DNA of 64,000 nt from Proteinivorax tanatarense (GCF_040267685.1 NZ_CP158367.1:1240001-1304000); one strand, 5' to 3'; positions 43,431 through 52,543 are shown, numbered from the stretch's first letter. Notes: generated by a model from the letters alone, not told the origin. A program made the numbers and translations.

Positions 43431-43503
43431 GCTAATACCTCCTGTTCTTTTTTATAGCTTTTGTATAATGTATAATAAACATTCTAGTTTCTGAGTAAGT
43501 AGA

Positions 43504-44037
43504 TTATTTATTAAGTAGAATTCCCTTATAAATCAATTTACATCCCATAAGATAAATAAAAGCAATTCCCGTAAATGTCGTAATTGTAGCCATACTATAT
43601 GGAATTATAGTTTTATATAAAATTATAATTAAAGAAAGTGTCAACAAAAGGTAGATACAAAATATAACTAGAGATATTTTTTTAGACTGCAAGTTAAAAT
43701 TGTATGCATTATAAAAAAACACGGGAATAGTTGTTCCAAACATAGCTCCTGTAAGTGTTCTTAATAAATTGCTTGATTCAGTGATATTTAAATATGATAG
43801 AACACCATCAAAAATCATTGACAGAAAAAAGAATATAAAAACAAATTTTTGTGATAAAGTTGGAGTAGGTCTTTGATTGTAGAAATAAATAGAAAATAAA
43901 AGATATGAGAAAAATATCCCTGAATACATACCAGTGCAGCGTGAACAGAGCCAAAATTGGTTAGAAGTCCAAAAAAGGCTTCTGGAACTAGCCCTGTGAC
44001 AAAAAAAATCAGCTATTATTGACATGATATCTTCCAT
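43504..44037 (-). CDS. DUF2085 family membrane protein
   Basis: 177 aa with about five membrane helices. The family signature is at the N-terminus: CHRxxxRSxxW near 13-23, then FWLCSRCTGMYSG near 27-39, with a CxxC pair that may bind a metal or be redox active. Function of the family is unknown. ATG after AAGGGTGG. Located behind cooS-facing sequence on the same strand but not obviously in its operon (73 bp gap, cooS has its own start signals). Confidence 0.82.
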   Translation of the reverse strand: MEDIMSIIADFFCHRASSRSLFWTSNQFWLCSRCTGMYSGIFFSYLLFSIYFYNQRPTPTLSQKFVFIFFFLSMIFDGVLSYLNITESSNLLRTLTGAMFGTTIPVFFYNAYNFNLQSKKISLVIFCIYLLLTLSLIIILYKTIIPYSMATITTFTGIAFIYLMGCKLIYKGILLNK

Positions 44038-44094
44038 AACATACCACCCTTTAAAAGGTATTTATATAATCCTATACAAAATGTATAAAAAGTA

Positions 44095-44123
44095 TTGACA
44101 TATATCGGAAGTGTGCCTATAAT
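44095..44123 (+). promoter_or_regulatory. Consensus promoter upstream of the NAS-like gene
   Basis: TTGACA (44095-44100), exact 17-bp spacer, TATAAT (44118-44123): a perfect housekeeping promoter, 335 bp before the gene. Confidence 0.75.
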
Positions 44124-44128
44124 TTAGT

Positions 44129-44143
44129 TGAGAATAGTTTTCA
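44129..44143. promoter_or_regulatory. Fur-like operator overlapping the transcription start
   Basis: TGAGAATAGTTTTCA matches the 7-1-7 box TGATAATNATTATCA at 12 of 14 defined positions. It covers the expected +1 of the promoter at 44095, the right place for repression by iron-loaded Fur or a relative. Confidence 0.5.
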
Positions 44144-44457
44144 AGTAAAGGTACCCCGTTTAGTAAAGTTACACAAGTTAATCAGCTGTGAGGACAATTA
44201 AATGGCGGAAATCCAAGAGTTGTAAATGATAAGGCTAAGTGACTTAGTTAACAATCAGCTATAGAGTAAAGTTCTACTGATGAAATGTTGCTTTATAAGT
44301 GTTGGACTTTGTTAGTTGTAGGACAAAAACATGTTTAACATTCCATGCATTATTTATGCATTTTGTTATAATGACAACTGTTAATAACAACCTTTTTTTA
44401 ACATGAAGGACTGTTCTTAAAACAGCAAATATTTAGGTTATTTAGGGGGATTTAGGT
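44144..44457 (+). other. Long untranslated leader of the NAS-like operon
   Basis: About 315 nt between promoter and start codon, with no supported gene. It contains a second TATAAT at 44372-44377 without a clear -35 and the inverted repeat ATGCAT...ATGCAT near 44344-44361. I could not match it to a known riboswitch. Confidence 0.4.
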
Positions 44458-45012
44458 ATGTGGATTTCTCGTTTTACTCAGTGGTGCGAATGTAAAATGT
44501 GCTCAATAAAGCCAGTGCGGGAATTATATAGTTATGCATATAAAAAGGTGGTTATGGAGGAAATTGACTTAGCAGAATTAAATAAAGCTGATAATGTTTT
44601 GTTTATAGGTGGCGGAGCTATACCATATTCAGCCATGTATATATCAGAGTATTGCTCTAAAGTGACTGTGCTAGACTGTGATAAATGTTGTGCAACTAAA
44701 GCTCAGCAACTAATTAAAAGCTTGGATTTAAAAAATATTGATGTTAAATATATAAATGGTAAACATTTTGACTTTAGTTCTTATAGTATAATTTTTGTAC
44801 CTCTTCAGGCGGAGCCGAAAGGTGAAATTCTGAAATCAATAGCGGAAACTGCTCCTAAAGATGCAAAGATATTAATAAGGTCACCAAAGCCTAGCTCTAA
44901 ATGTTATACAACTTTAGATAATGCTCCTATAAAATTAAAAAAGTTTAGAAGTTTAAATCAACTAACTTTTGATAAAACTTTTTTATGTAGTGTAAAGGAT
45001 ATTACTTTATGA
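44458..45012 (+). CDS. Nicotianamine synthase-like SAM-dependent protein
   Basis: 184 aa. Rossmann-like SAM-binding region: VLFIGGGAIPYSAMYISEYC near 47-66 resembles the GxGxxPxS motif of nicotianamine synthases, followed by VTVLDCD and, later, FVPLQAEPKGEIL with ILIRSPKP, also NAS-like. Shorter than plant (about 320 aa) or archaeal (about 270 aa) enzymes, lacking the N-terminal domain. The N-terminus carries CECKMC. Could make an aminocarboxypropyl-type metallophore or modify a lipid; a plain methyltransferase is the alternative. The start of the next gene overlaps its stop (ATGA). Confidence 0.55.
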   Translation: MWISRFTQWCECKMCSIKPVRELYSYAYKKVVMEEIDLAELNKADNVLFIGGGAIPYSAMYISEYCSKVTVLDCDKCCATKAQQLIKSLDLKNIDVKYINGKHFDFSSYSIIFVPLQAEPKGEILKSIAETAPKDAKILIRSPKPSSKCYTTLDNAPIKLKKFRSLNQLTFDKTFLCSVKDITL

Positions 45013-45932
45013 AAAAAATTGCTAAAATTTTCGGATGGTTAGTTATTGTTATACTATTTGCTTATGGAATAACTAATTTAGAGAGGGAGGCATTTAGTCA
45101 AGCTTTTAATATGCCTTGGCATACAGTACTTTGTCTAATTATTTTGCAAGGAATTTCTTTTTCACTTGTTACACTACAATATAAATGGCTTATATCAAAC
45201 TGTAGTTATAAGATTTCTTATTTTAATATGTTTAGTATAAATTTAGCAGGAAAATTTATGGAGTCTATAACCCCTTCGATTAAAGCAGGGGGAGAAAGTG
45301 TAAAAATCTTGCTCTTAAAGAAAGAGTTAAAAATTGAATATCCCCAAATCTTTGCGATCTCGGTAGCTCAAAAGACTTGTAGTATTATTATATACTTGTT
45401 ATTAGTTGCCGGCGCTTTTATTTATGTTGATTTTACCTTTGAGTTATCTTTAAATGGTCCTATCATTTTTTTTGTCATATTATTAACCGCATTAGTGGTA
45501 TTTAAGTTTTTATTAAACAAATATTATGCAATTGTTGTAAGTAAAATTTTTCTAGTTATAAGTCATTTAAAAAAATTTGATGTAAAGTTGATAGTTGCTG
45601 TATTGGTAAGCAATTTAGTTGTTTGGGGATTGTACCCTTTGAAATTTTTGCTGATAGCTAATTTTTTTGGGTTTTCTTTAGATATTTGGCAGATTATGAT
45701 GGTAGTCTATCTTGCAGATGGAATAGCTATGCTGCCAACTACTCCAGGAAGTGTAGGAACTTTTGAAGGAGGAATGGGGGTTATGCTTTCTGCTCAAGGA
45801 GTTGATTTTGGTGCTGCCTTTGCCTCAGCTGTAATATTTAGGTTTTTCACTTTTTGGGCTCTAATGTTATTTTCTGCAGGTTTTATATCGGTAACAAAAT
45901 TGTTTGGTTACAATAAAAATATATCACTTTAG
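45009..45932 (+). CDS. Flippase-like membrane protein (LPG synthase TM domain, YbhN-type)
   Basis: 307 aa with about eight membrane helices. Belongs to the lysylphosphatidylglycerol synthase transmembrane / UPF0104 family (PF03706): FMESITPSIKAGGESVK near 83-99 and the C-terminal signature LPTTPGSVGTFEGGMG near 241-256. There is no soluble aminoacyltransferase domain, so it is not MprF itself; such stand-alone proteins are thought to move lipids or lipid-linked molecules. Translationally coupled to the NAS-like gene, suggesting handling of that enzyme's product. Confidence 0.82.
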   Translation: MKKIAKIFGWLVIVILFAYGITNLEREAFSQAFNMPWHTVLCLIILQGISFSLVTLQYKWLISNCSYKISYFNMFSINLAGKFMESITPSIKAGGESVKILLLKKELKIEYPQIFAISVAQKTCSIIIYLLLVAGAFIYVDFTFELSLNGPIIFFVILLTALVVFKFLLNKYYAIVVSKIFLVISHLKKFDVKLIVAVLVSNLVVWGLYPLKFLLIANFFGFSLDIWQIMMVVYLADGIAMLPTTPGSVGTFEGGMGVMLSAQGVDFGAAFASAVIFRFFTFWALMLFSAGFISVTKLFGYNKNISL

Positions 45933-46005
45933 TTAAACGTGTGTCCCATAGTATCTAAAAGGTTCTTTTAGTGACTCCACTTTAACTTGTACTATTTTAT
46001 AAAAA

Positions 46006-46042
46006 AAGCCACTAATGCAGATAGATGCACTAGTGGCTTAAA
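46006..46042. terminator. Terminator between flippase-like and NSS genes
   Basis: AAGCCACTA (46006-46014) / TAGTGGCTT (46031-46039) enclosing TGCA/TGCA. A-rich upstream, so it can act on the minus strand (NSS gene) and perhaps the plus strand. Confidence 0.7.
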
Positions 46043-46058
46043 GCTATTCTATATAAGT

Positions 46059-47420
46059 TTAAAATAATATTTCTCTTAAACTGTCCCATATACCACTTGC
46101 TAAAATGTAAAATAATATTATAGGCAAAATCCATTTAACTAGAAAAGCCCAATATTTTCCCATAGAAAAAGTATTTCCTTCTTCTTCTATGTGCTTAAGA
46201 GCGTTTTCAGGCTTCCAAACCCAACCAACAAAAGTAACTGTTAATAGACCTACAAGAGGTAGTATATACACCGCAGTAAGACTATCCGCAAAATCTAAGA
46301 AGGTATTTCCTAGGATAGTAAAGCTAGACCAAACACCTTCACCTAAAGCTGATGGTATTCCCAAAATAAAGATTGCAATTCCAGCTAAGATAGACGCTTT
46401 TTTTCGGCTCCATTTTAGCTCATCTATAAAATAGGAAACAGTAACTTCTAAAAGTGAAATAGCAGATGTTACAGCTGCTATAGAAAATAGAACAAAAAAT
46501 AAAGTTCCAAAGAAATTTCCAAAAGGCATTTCTCCAAACACAGCTGGTAAAGTTATAAAGATAAGCCCAGGGCCAGAATCAGGGTCTAAACCAAAAGCAA
46601 ATACTGCAGGGATAATAATGATTCCAGCTAACACGGCAATGCCTAAGTCAGCTATAGAAATCATAACTGCGCTTTTAGGTAAGTTTTCTTTTTTAGATAA
46701 ATAAGTACCGTAAGTCATAATAGCTCCCATACCTAAACTTAAGGTAAAGAAAACTTGACCTAGAGCACTTAGTACCGTTCCAATGGTGATTTGAGAAAAG
46801 TCAGGAGTTAAAAACCATGCCAAGCCTTCCATTGCTCCATCAAGGGTTATTGATCTTATAGCTAATGCAACTAGCAGAAAAAATAGTATTGGCATCAGTG
46901 TTTTACTTACTTTTTCAATCCCATTTTTGATGCCGCCGATGACAACTGAAACCGTTATAGTCATAAAGATAAAGTGCCATGCAATTGCCCAAAAGGGGTT
47001 AGTTACTAAATCTGTAAAAACATTGGCTATAGCATCATTATCAAGACCAGCAAAGCTACCTGTAAGAAACTTAAAAATATATGCCAGACCCCATCCAGCA
47101 ATTACCGAATAAAAACTAAGAATTATAAAGCCGGCGATAGTTCCGAGAATGCCAGTTATTCTAAATTTAGTTCCTGGTATAATTTCTGAAAAGGCACCTA
47201 CTATACTTCTTTGACCTTTTCGTCCCACAGATAATTCTGCAATCATTATCGGAACTCCTATTGCTAGTATGATAAGCAAATAAAGCATAACAAATGCTCC
47301 GCCACCACTTTGCCCAACTACTGTGGGGAAACGCCAAATGTTACCTAAACCAATAGCAGAACCTGCTGCCGCCATAATAAAACCTAAATTAGAACCAAAT
47401 TGATCTCTTTTGTTAGACAT
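46059..47420 (-). CDS. Sodium-dependent transporter, NSS/SNF family
   Basis: Na+ symporter for amino acids or related amines, LeuT-like, 453 aa and about eleven to twelve helices. Helix 1 carries the unwound ion/substrate site GSAIGLGNIWRFP near 17-29, followed by the GGGAF motif. The bacterial eleven/twelve-helix forms transport amino acids such as tryptophan, tyrosine or methionine; the specific one cannot be read here. ATG after GAGGTG. Single gene. Confidence 0.93.
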   Translation of the reverse strand: MSNKRDQFGSNLGFIMAAAGSAIGLGNIWRFPTVVGQSGGGAFVMLYLLIILAIGVPIMIAELSVGRKGQRSIVGAFSEIIPGTKFRITGILGTIAGFIILSFYSVIAGWGLAYIFKFLTGSFAGLDNDAIANVFTDLVTNPFWAIAWHFIFMTITVSVVIGGIKNGIEKVSKTLMPILFFLLVALAIRSITLDGAMEGLAWFLTPDFSQITIGTVLSALGQVFFTLSLGMGAIMTYGTYLSKKENLPKSAVMISIADLGIAVLAGIIIIPAVFAFGLDPDSGPGLIFITLPAVFGEMPFGNFFGTLFFVLFSIAAVTSAISLLEVTVSYFIDELKWSRKKASILAGIAIFILGIPSALGEGVWSSFTILGNTFLDFADSLTAVYILPLVGLLTVTFVGWVWKPENALKHIEEEGNTFSMGKYWAFLVKWILPIILFYILASGIWDSLREILF

Positions 47421-47612
47421 TTAAATCACCTCTGCTTTTTTTTAGGTACTAATTTATTTGCTTTGTATTCACCTCCATAACTTTGTAAATATAAAACAAG
47501 ATAGTATAATATAAAACTTCGATAAACAAGCAAATTTTCCTGCAGAATTTAGAAAAATTCAAAAAGTTATTATTTTCACATAAATGCGTGAAAGATTTCA
47601 CTTTCGACAAAA

Positions 47613-47647
47613 AATAAACTGCACTTGTAAAAGTGCAATTTATTTTT
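47613..47647 (-). terminator. Terminator of the SpoVB-like gene
   Basis: AATAAACTGCACTT (47613-47626) / AAGTGCAATTTATT (47631-47644), one mismatch pair, overlapping the stop codon; a T run follows on the minus strand. Confidence 0.7.
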
Positions 47648-49175
47648 TGAAGTTTAAAATTTGAAATAAAGGTTTAATTTCTTTAATAGTTATTGTTCCA
47701 GTAAATAACAATGAAATGCCAAAAAGAACTGAAGTGATAATTAAATTGAAAATCAGGCACTTTAATTCAAACGTATGAGTCTGTAAAAATACCTGTGAAG
47801 CTTTGTATGAAAACAGAGCACAAATTGATGGTTTAATAAACCAGTTTAGAATATCGAATTTAAAATAAAAAATTTTTTTTATGGTAAGATAATCTAAAAA
47901 AAATGCAAAAGTGTTAACTAATGTAAATGTCCAAACAGCTCCTATAATTCCCAGTTTGCTTACGAGAATTGAGAGTAGGGTTAAATTTAAAGTGGTAAAA
48001 ATAACAAGATTTCTTAAGGCAAGAGAGGGTCGACCTAATCCATGAAGTACAGAAGTAAAAATATGATGGGGGTATAAAAAAATGCAGGATATAGCTAAAA
48101 TACTTAGATAAGAACCAACTTGTTTATATCCAAAGATTATGTAAGGAATCTGTTCATTATATAAGCTAAGAATCAACGCTACTGAGAAACCTAGTAGAAT
48201 AGTAAATTTACAAGCGATTTGTATTCTAAATTGAGCTATTTTTTCTTGTTTTTGGGCTATAGCTTCAGAGATTCCTGGAATTAGGCTAACTGCTATAGGA
48301 AAACTAAAGACGGTGGGGAAAAAAATGAGGGGTAATGCCATACCGCTAAAATAACCTAAGGCTTCAACTGCCAACTCTTGTGAGTAACCGGCAACTCTGA
48401 GGGCTCTAGGAATAATAAGATTGCCTAATGAATGATTAGTTGTGGCTACTAAGCTACCTAGTCCTATGGGAATAGCTAGCACAAACAGGTTTTTAAGTAA
48501 TTGCTGAGCTGCTTTTTCCTCATGATATGACACTTTTTTTGGTTTTTTAGATGCAAAGAAATAAAAAATCGCCAACACTAAAAAACCGAAAATTTCGGCT
48601 ATCCCCATACCTAACACAGTACCTGAGGCGGCAGCTACAGTCCCCCTTTTTAATAGAGGGATTATAATCAAAGGTATTGAGATGAGTCTAAATATCTGTT
48701 CAGTAATTTGAGAGACAGAAGAAGGAACCATGTTTTTCTGTCCTTGAAAATAGCCTTGAAAAACTTGAGAAAGTGCTACAAAAAAAATAGAAATGCTAAT
48801 AAATCTTAGCGGTAAAGTCAGCCTTGGATCATCGTATAGAAGTAAAGCAATTTTAGGGGCAAAAATTAGTACAAATAAAGATATAGAGAAGGATGTAATG
48901 GTAACTATAAGCATAGTTAAACGGAAATTTTTATGGGTGTTTTTATAGTCGCCGCGGGCGATAAACTCAGATGTTGTTTTTGATAAACTTTGATTCATAC
49001 CTATGGTAGCTAACGTTAGACCCACTAGGTAGACGGTAAAAGTCATTTGATAAAGCCCCAGTCCTTGTGGTCCTATTGTTCTAGACAAGACTGTTTGATA
49101 AATCATACCCAAAAACCTAGCAACTAAAGAAGCGCACATTAACAAGAAGGTCTGTCTTAATAGTGATTTTTTCAA
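47640..49175 (-). CDS. SpoVB-like polysaccharide/lipid flippase (MOP superfamily)
   Basis: 511 aa, about fourteen membrane helices. The N-terminus (FLMCASLVARFLGMIYQTVL) and the blocks GPQGLGLYQM and TIGMNQSLSKT are typical of the SpoVB/YabM/YkvU group of the MurJ-like multidrug/oligosaccharidyl-lipid/polysaccharide exporters. SpoVB acts in spore cortex formation, so sporulation ability is suggested but not shown; related proteins move other lipid-linked sugars. TTG start with AGGGAGAGG. Monocistronic. Confidence 0.85.
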   Translation of the reverse strand: MKKSLLRQTFLLMCASLVARFLGMIYQTVLSRTIGPQGLGLYQMTFTVYLVGLTLATIGMNQSLSKTTSEFIARGDYKNTHKNFRLTMLIVTITSFSISLFVLIFAPKIALLLYDDPRLTLPLRFISISIFFVALSQVFQGYFQGQKNMVPSSVSQITEQIFRLISIPLIIIPLLKRGTVAAASGTVLGMGIAEIFGFLVLAIFYFFASKKPKKVSYHEEKAAQQLLKNLFVLAIPIGLGSLVATTNHSLGNLIIPRALRVAGYSQELAVEALGYFSGMALPLIFFPTVFSFPIAVSLIPGISEAIAQKQEKIAQFRIQIACKFTILLGFSVALILSLYNEQIPYIIFGYKQVGSYLSILAISCIFLYPHHIFTSVLHGLGRPSLALRNLVIFTTLNLTLLSILVSKLGIIGAVWTFTLVNTFAFFLDYLTIKKIFYFKFDILNWFIKPSICALFSYKASQVFLQTHTFELKCLIFNLIITSVLFGISLLFTGTITIKEIKPLFQILNFKK

Positions 49176-49289
49176 TTTTATCCTCTCCCTAGATAAAAGA
49201 TATTTAAGAAAGAATAAATATATTCTTTTTGAAGGATAAAAACAAGAAATGTTGAATTTCTAAGTAATAGATATTAGGGAGTGATAGCA

Positions 49290-49961
49290 TTGTTACAGGT
49301 ATTTGATTATTATGATAATAGCTTGGGTATGGTTGTAGGAGAATATGAAGGAGCTTTGTTAGTTGCATTGGGAAATCACAACTTAGACAAATATGGAGAA
49401 GACTTTGTTAATTTTACTGAAATGGAACATAGATGTGCTAGAAAACTACATGGTATTCAGAGCGAGAACAAAATAAACAAAAGAAAACTGTCCAAATCTC
49501 TTCAGTTATGGTGGGAGAAAAAATATTCACACCCTTTTAAGTATCATAAAGGTGTAATTTTGTTTAACTTGTATAAAAGGGATTGGACGGGGTTTAATGT
49601 TGTAAATGGTGTTAAAGCATCTCACTATATTTTGTTATCCTATAAATGGTTAGCCCCTCAGATAAAAACTGAATTGGATAAAAGTAAGTTATTTTTAGAT
49701 GATTTGGGGTTCCCTGGAATTTGTTGTACAGTGGATAATCACCCCAAAGTATCTTTTGGTGAGAAAGGATCGTGGATAAATAAAAAAAGAGATGGGCAGG
49801 TTAAAACCGTGCTATCTCTTAAGTCTGGTGATGTACAGTTTAGCAAAAAGTATCCTTTTTTAATTAATACCCAAAAAGGTGACAAGGCTTTAGTTGGTAT
49901 AAGCACTGATTATCCTATAGAACTATTTTGTGGGGGGACTTATTTTGAATTTAACGGCTAG
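49290..49961 (+). CDS. Unrecognised soluble protein
   Basis: About 223 aa, no membrane segment, no signal peptide, no recognised family. Aromatic-rich (YDYYDNSLG, LQLWWEKKY, YKRDWTGFNVV) with CC near the middle (GICCTVDNHP). Starts possible at GTG 49281 or TTG 49290; the latter has better spacing after AGGGAGTG. Its stop overlaps the end of the convergent MATE gene by 4 bp and there is no terminator between them, so the two transcripts must overlap. Confidence 0.6.
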   Translation: MLQVFDYYDNSLGMVVGEYEGALLVALGNHNLDKYGEDFVNFTEMEHRCARKLHGIQSENKINKRKLSKSLQLWWEKKYSHPFKYHKGVILFNLYKRDWTGFNVVNGVKASHYILLSYKWLAPQIKTELDKSKLFLDDLGFPGICCTVDNHPKVSFGEKGSWINKKRDGQVKTVLSLKSGDVQFSKKYPFLINTQKGDKALVGISTDYPIELFCGGTYFEFNG

Positions 49962-51352
49962 CTTGCTATATCCTTTGTTAAATCTGACTTATCACTAATA
50001 TTTACTAGCCTGTATGAAGCCCAGTTGCCGTGTTTGTAGTATAGCCAGTTTATCAATGCCCGAGTCCATTCATCAAGAATGACAGCAGCCCATAAACCGT
50101 AGATACCTAAATTAAAAATAATTCCTAAAGTAAAGCCCAAACCGACACAAATAAAAGCTGTGCCGATTAATGTAACCCACATTACCCATTTAGTGTTTCC
50201 AGCTCCTCGAAAAGTACCATTTAAAGACATATTGATTGCTTTGGCAGGCTGAGCTAATGCTATCATATAAAGAATGGTAGTGCCGGTTGCAATAGTATTT
50301 TCATTTGAAGTAAAGATCTTTAATAAATAAGGGCCAAATAAAATAAACACAGAACTTGCTGCTACCATAAAGATTATGGATATCTTTACAGAAAAATTAG
50401 TAATTTCTTTTGCTTTTATAAAATCGTTATTACCGACTGTTTGTCCTACTAATATAGAAGTAGCCATACTTAGCCCAAAAATTGGAACAAAAGATATTGC
50501 TTCTATCTTACTAGAGTATGAAGCTGCTGCTTGCACACTGGAGCCTAGTGACATGATTATTAGGTTAAGCAGAAACATACTACCTCTATAGAAGATCTGC
50601 TCGAAACCAGCAGGCGTACCAACATAGGCTATTTCCTTTAATAGATGAAAATTTGACTTAAAGATTTTTTTGAGTTTTAAGGAAAGTAGAAAATCCTTTT
50701 GGCTAATGATGATAATCAAAAATAGCAGTCCAATACTTCGAGAAATGCCGCTTGCTAAAGCAGGACCTTGAATATGTAAATTTTCACCAACCTTATATAG
50801 GAAAATATAATTTAGAGCGGTGTTTGATAAGTTAACAAAAACCATAGCAAGCATCGGTCTTTTTGTGTCTCCAGTACTTTTGATTACACCGCTTAATAGC
50901 ATCATTACACCTTGGATTGGTAAAAATACTACTATAATTTTCATATATATATTAGCTTGTTGGATGATTTCCTGGTTTTCTACAGGCATAAAATTTAGTA
51001 GTTTAGGCCCGAATAATGTTAGTAAAAAAGTAATAACAATGCTAGTTGTTATCATGAAAAACAAGGATTGGTGTACAATTTCACTAGCTTTTTTGGGGTT
51101 TTTGGCTCCAATATATTGAGCTATTAAAATATTGCTCCCAGTAACTAATACCATTAAAACGAGAGTAATTAACCCTAAAAGGGAGTTGGCTGTATTAACA
51201 CCATTGAACGCAATTTCTCCTAGCTTTCTGCTAATCATTATTGTATCTACCCAACCTATTAATAACTGTAGTGAAGTTTCAACGATTATTGGCCAAGCAT
51301 AACTTATTATCATTAAAGCTGATTCTTTTTTTAGCCCAAGTTTTGGCAGCAT
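49958..51352 (-). CDS. MATE family efflux transporter
   Basis: 464 aa, twelve helices in two related halves; Na+- or H+-driven export of drugs or metabolites. First half shows IVETSLQLLIGWVDTIM and LGEIAFNGVN; second half shows AAASYSSKIEAISF and ATSILVGQTVGNND. The frame opens at 51394, but ATG 51352 follows AAAGGAAT and gives the family N-terminus. Convergent with the gene at 49290. Confidence 0.93.
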   Translation of the reverse strand: MLPKLGLKKESALMIISYAWPIIVETSLQLLIGWVDTIMISRKLGEIAFNGVNTANSLLGLITLVLMVLVTGSNILIAQYIGAKNPKKASEIVHQSLFFMITTSIVITFLLTLFGPKLLNFMPVENQEIIQQANIYMKIIVVFLPIQGVMMLLSGVIKSTGDTKRPMLAMVFVNLSNTALNYIFLYKVGENLHIQGPALASGISRSIGLLFLIIIISQKDFLLSLKLKKIFKSNFHLLKEIAYVGTPAGFEQIFYRGSMFLLNLIIMSLGSSVQAAASYSSKIEAISFVPIFGLSMATSILVGQTVGNNDFIKAKEITNFSVKISIIFMVAASSVFILFGPYLLKIFTSNENTIATGTTILYMIALAQPAKAINMSLNGTFRGAGNTKWVMWVTLIGTAFICVGLGFTLGIIFNLGIYGLWAAVILDEWTRALINWLYYKHGNWASYRLVNISDKSDLTKDIAS

Positions 51353-51518
51353 AAACTTATTCCTTTCTGATTCAATAATAAAATATATTATCACTGTGAT
51401 TGTATTTGAGCAATACTATAATTAAATAAAAAGTAAAAAAATATTATTATAATAGATTAACTTTTGATCATAAGTGAAATAATAATATAGAAACCCCATC
51501 TTTTATGGAGGTGTAAAT

Positions 51519-51623
51519 ATGTCAAAATTTGAATGTTTAGATTGTGGGCATAAGCATAAAGGAGAGCAAAGGCCAAGAAAATGTCCTCAGTGCAACTGCA
51601 AAACTTTTGATAGGTGCAAGTAA
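51519..51623 (+). CDS. Small rubredoxin-like zinc-ribbon protein
   Basis: 34 aa, MSKFECLDCGHKHKGEQRPRKC in outline (two parts: MSKFECLDCGHKH and RPRKCPQCNCKTFDRCK). CxxCG and CPxC knuckles would bind one Zn or Fe, as in rubredoxin-like ribbons at the end of rubrerythrins. Strong GGAGGTG site 7 nt before the ATG. A hairpin (51630-51651) separates it from the thioredoxin-reductase-like gene 58 bp on, with which it may be cotranscribed. Confidence 0.75.
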   Translation: MSKFECLDCGHKHKGEQRPRKCPQCNCKTFDRCK

Positions 51624-51629
51624 TATTTT

Positions 51630-51651
51630 GGGATGTCCTACAGGGCATCCC
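51630..51651 (+). terminator. GC-rich hairpin, weak terminator
   Basis: GGGATGTCC (51630-51638) / GGGCATCCC (51643-51651) with a U-G pair. The T tail is poor, so read-through into the next gene is likely. Confidence 0.5.
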
Positions 51652-51680
51652 TTATTATACAAAGAAGGGGATAAAACAAC

Positions 51681-52538
51681 ATGTATGATGTAGCTATAAT
51701 AGGCGGGGGTCCAGCAGGACTTTCAGCAGCTTTAAATTGCAGAATAAGAAATAAAAGTGTTATTCTTTTTGCTCAAGATCCTAAAACTACTGATTTACAT
51801 AAAGCGGCTCATATGGATAACTATTTGGGATTCCCTAATTCTAATGGAGCATATTTATTAGATAAGTTTTGTCAGCATGTAAATAATTATGATGTTGAGA
51901 TCAAACAAGAAAAAATTATAGAGATATTTCAAATGGAGCCAGGATTTACTTTAGCTGCTAAAGACGATGTTTATAATTGTAAATCATTGATTCTAGCTAC
52001 TGGAATTCCAAAGTTTAAAGCAATAAAAGGAGAAGAAAAATATTTGGGTAAGGGTGTAGGGTATTGTGCTACCTGTGATGGGCCGCTATATAAAAACAAA
52101 AAAGTTGCGATTGTATCAAAAATAGCAGAGGGTGAGAAAGAAGCAAATTTTTTAGCGGAACTAGCAGATATTGTTTATTATATACCCTTATATAAAAGTA
52201 AATTAAGCTTAGCGAAAAATGTTAAAGTATTATATCAAAAACCTAAAGAGGTAAAAGGAAAGCTTAAAGCAGAAGAATTAGTACTAGAAAAAGATGTTTT
52301 ACATGTGGACGGGGTATTCTTTCTTAGAGAATCGATTCAACCTTCTCAGCTTATAGCAGGGTTAGAGTTTAACAATAAAGCTATAAAAGTAGGTAAAAAT
52401 ATGGCTACCAATATCGAGGGCGTATTTGCAGCTGGTGATTGTACAGGCAAACCATTACAAGTCGCTAAAGCCGTAGGAGAGGGGCAGATAGCAGGTCTAT
52501 CAGCTGTTTCCTACATTGATGGTCTAAAAACAATCTAA
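51681..52538 (+). CDS. Thioredoxin-reductase-like flavoprotein without NADPH motif
   Basis: 285 aa. FAD motif GGGPAGLSAAL near 8-18, second FAD motif GVFAAGDCTG near 249-258, and the redox CATCDGP near 131-137 (the CxxC of thioredoxin reductases). After the CxxC, where NADPH-dependent enzymes have GGGDSA, this protein reads AIVSKIAEGEKEAN and lacks the glycine-rich and HRRxxxR elements. It is also about 25 residues short. That pattern is known from ferredoxin- or otherwise reduced clostridial enzymes (FFTR/DTR type), so NADPH is probably not its donor. Terminator at 52544. Confidence 0.82.
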   Translation: MYDVAIIGGGPAGLSAALNCRIRNKSVILFAQDPKTTDLHKAAHMDNYLGFPNSNGAYLLDKFCQHVNNYDVEIKQEKIIEIFQMEPGFTLAAKDDVYNCKSLILATGIPKFKAIKGEEKYLGKGVGYCATCDGPLYKNKKVAIVSKIAEGEKEANFLAELADIVYYIPLYKSKLSLAKNVKVLYQKPKEVKGKLKAEELVLEKDVLHVDGVFFLRESIQPSQLIAGLEFNNKAIKVGKNMATNIEGVFAAGDCTGKPLQVAKAVGEGQIAGLSAVSYIDGLKTI

Positions 52539-52543
52539 AGTAA

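Noticed and set aside
44144-44457. Cobalamin, TPP, SAM or c-di-GMP riboswitch in the NAS-like leader
   Set aside because: The conserved core sequences of these classes are not present; left as an unexplained leader.
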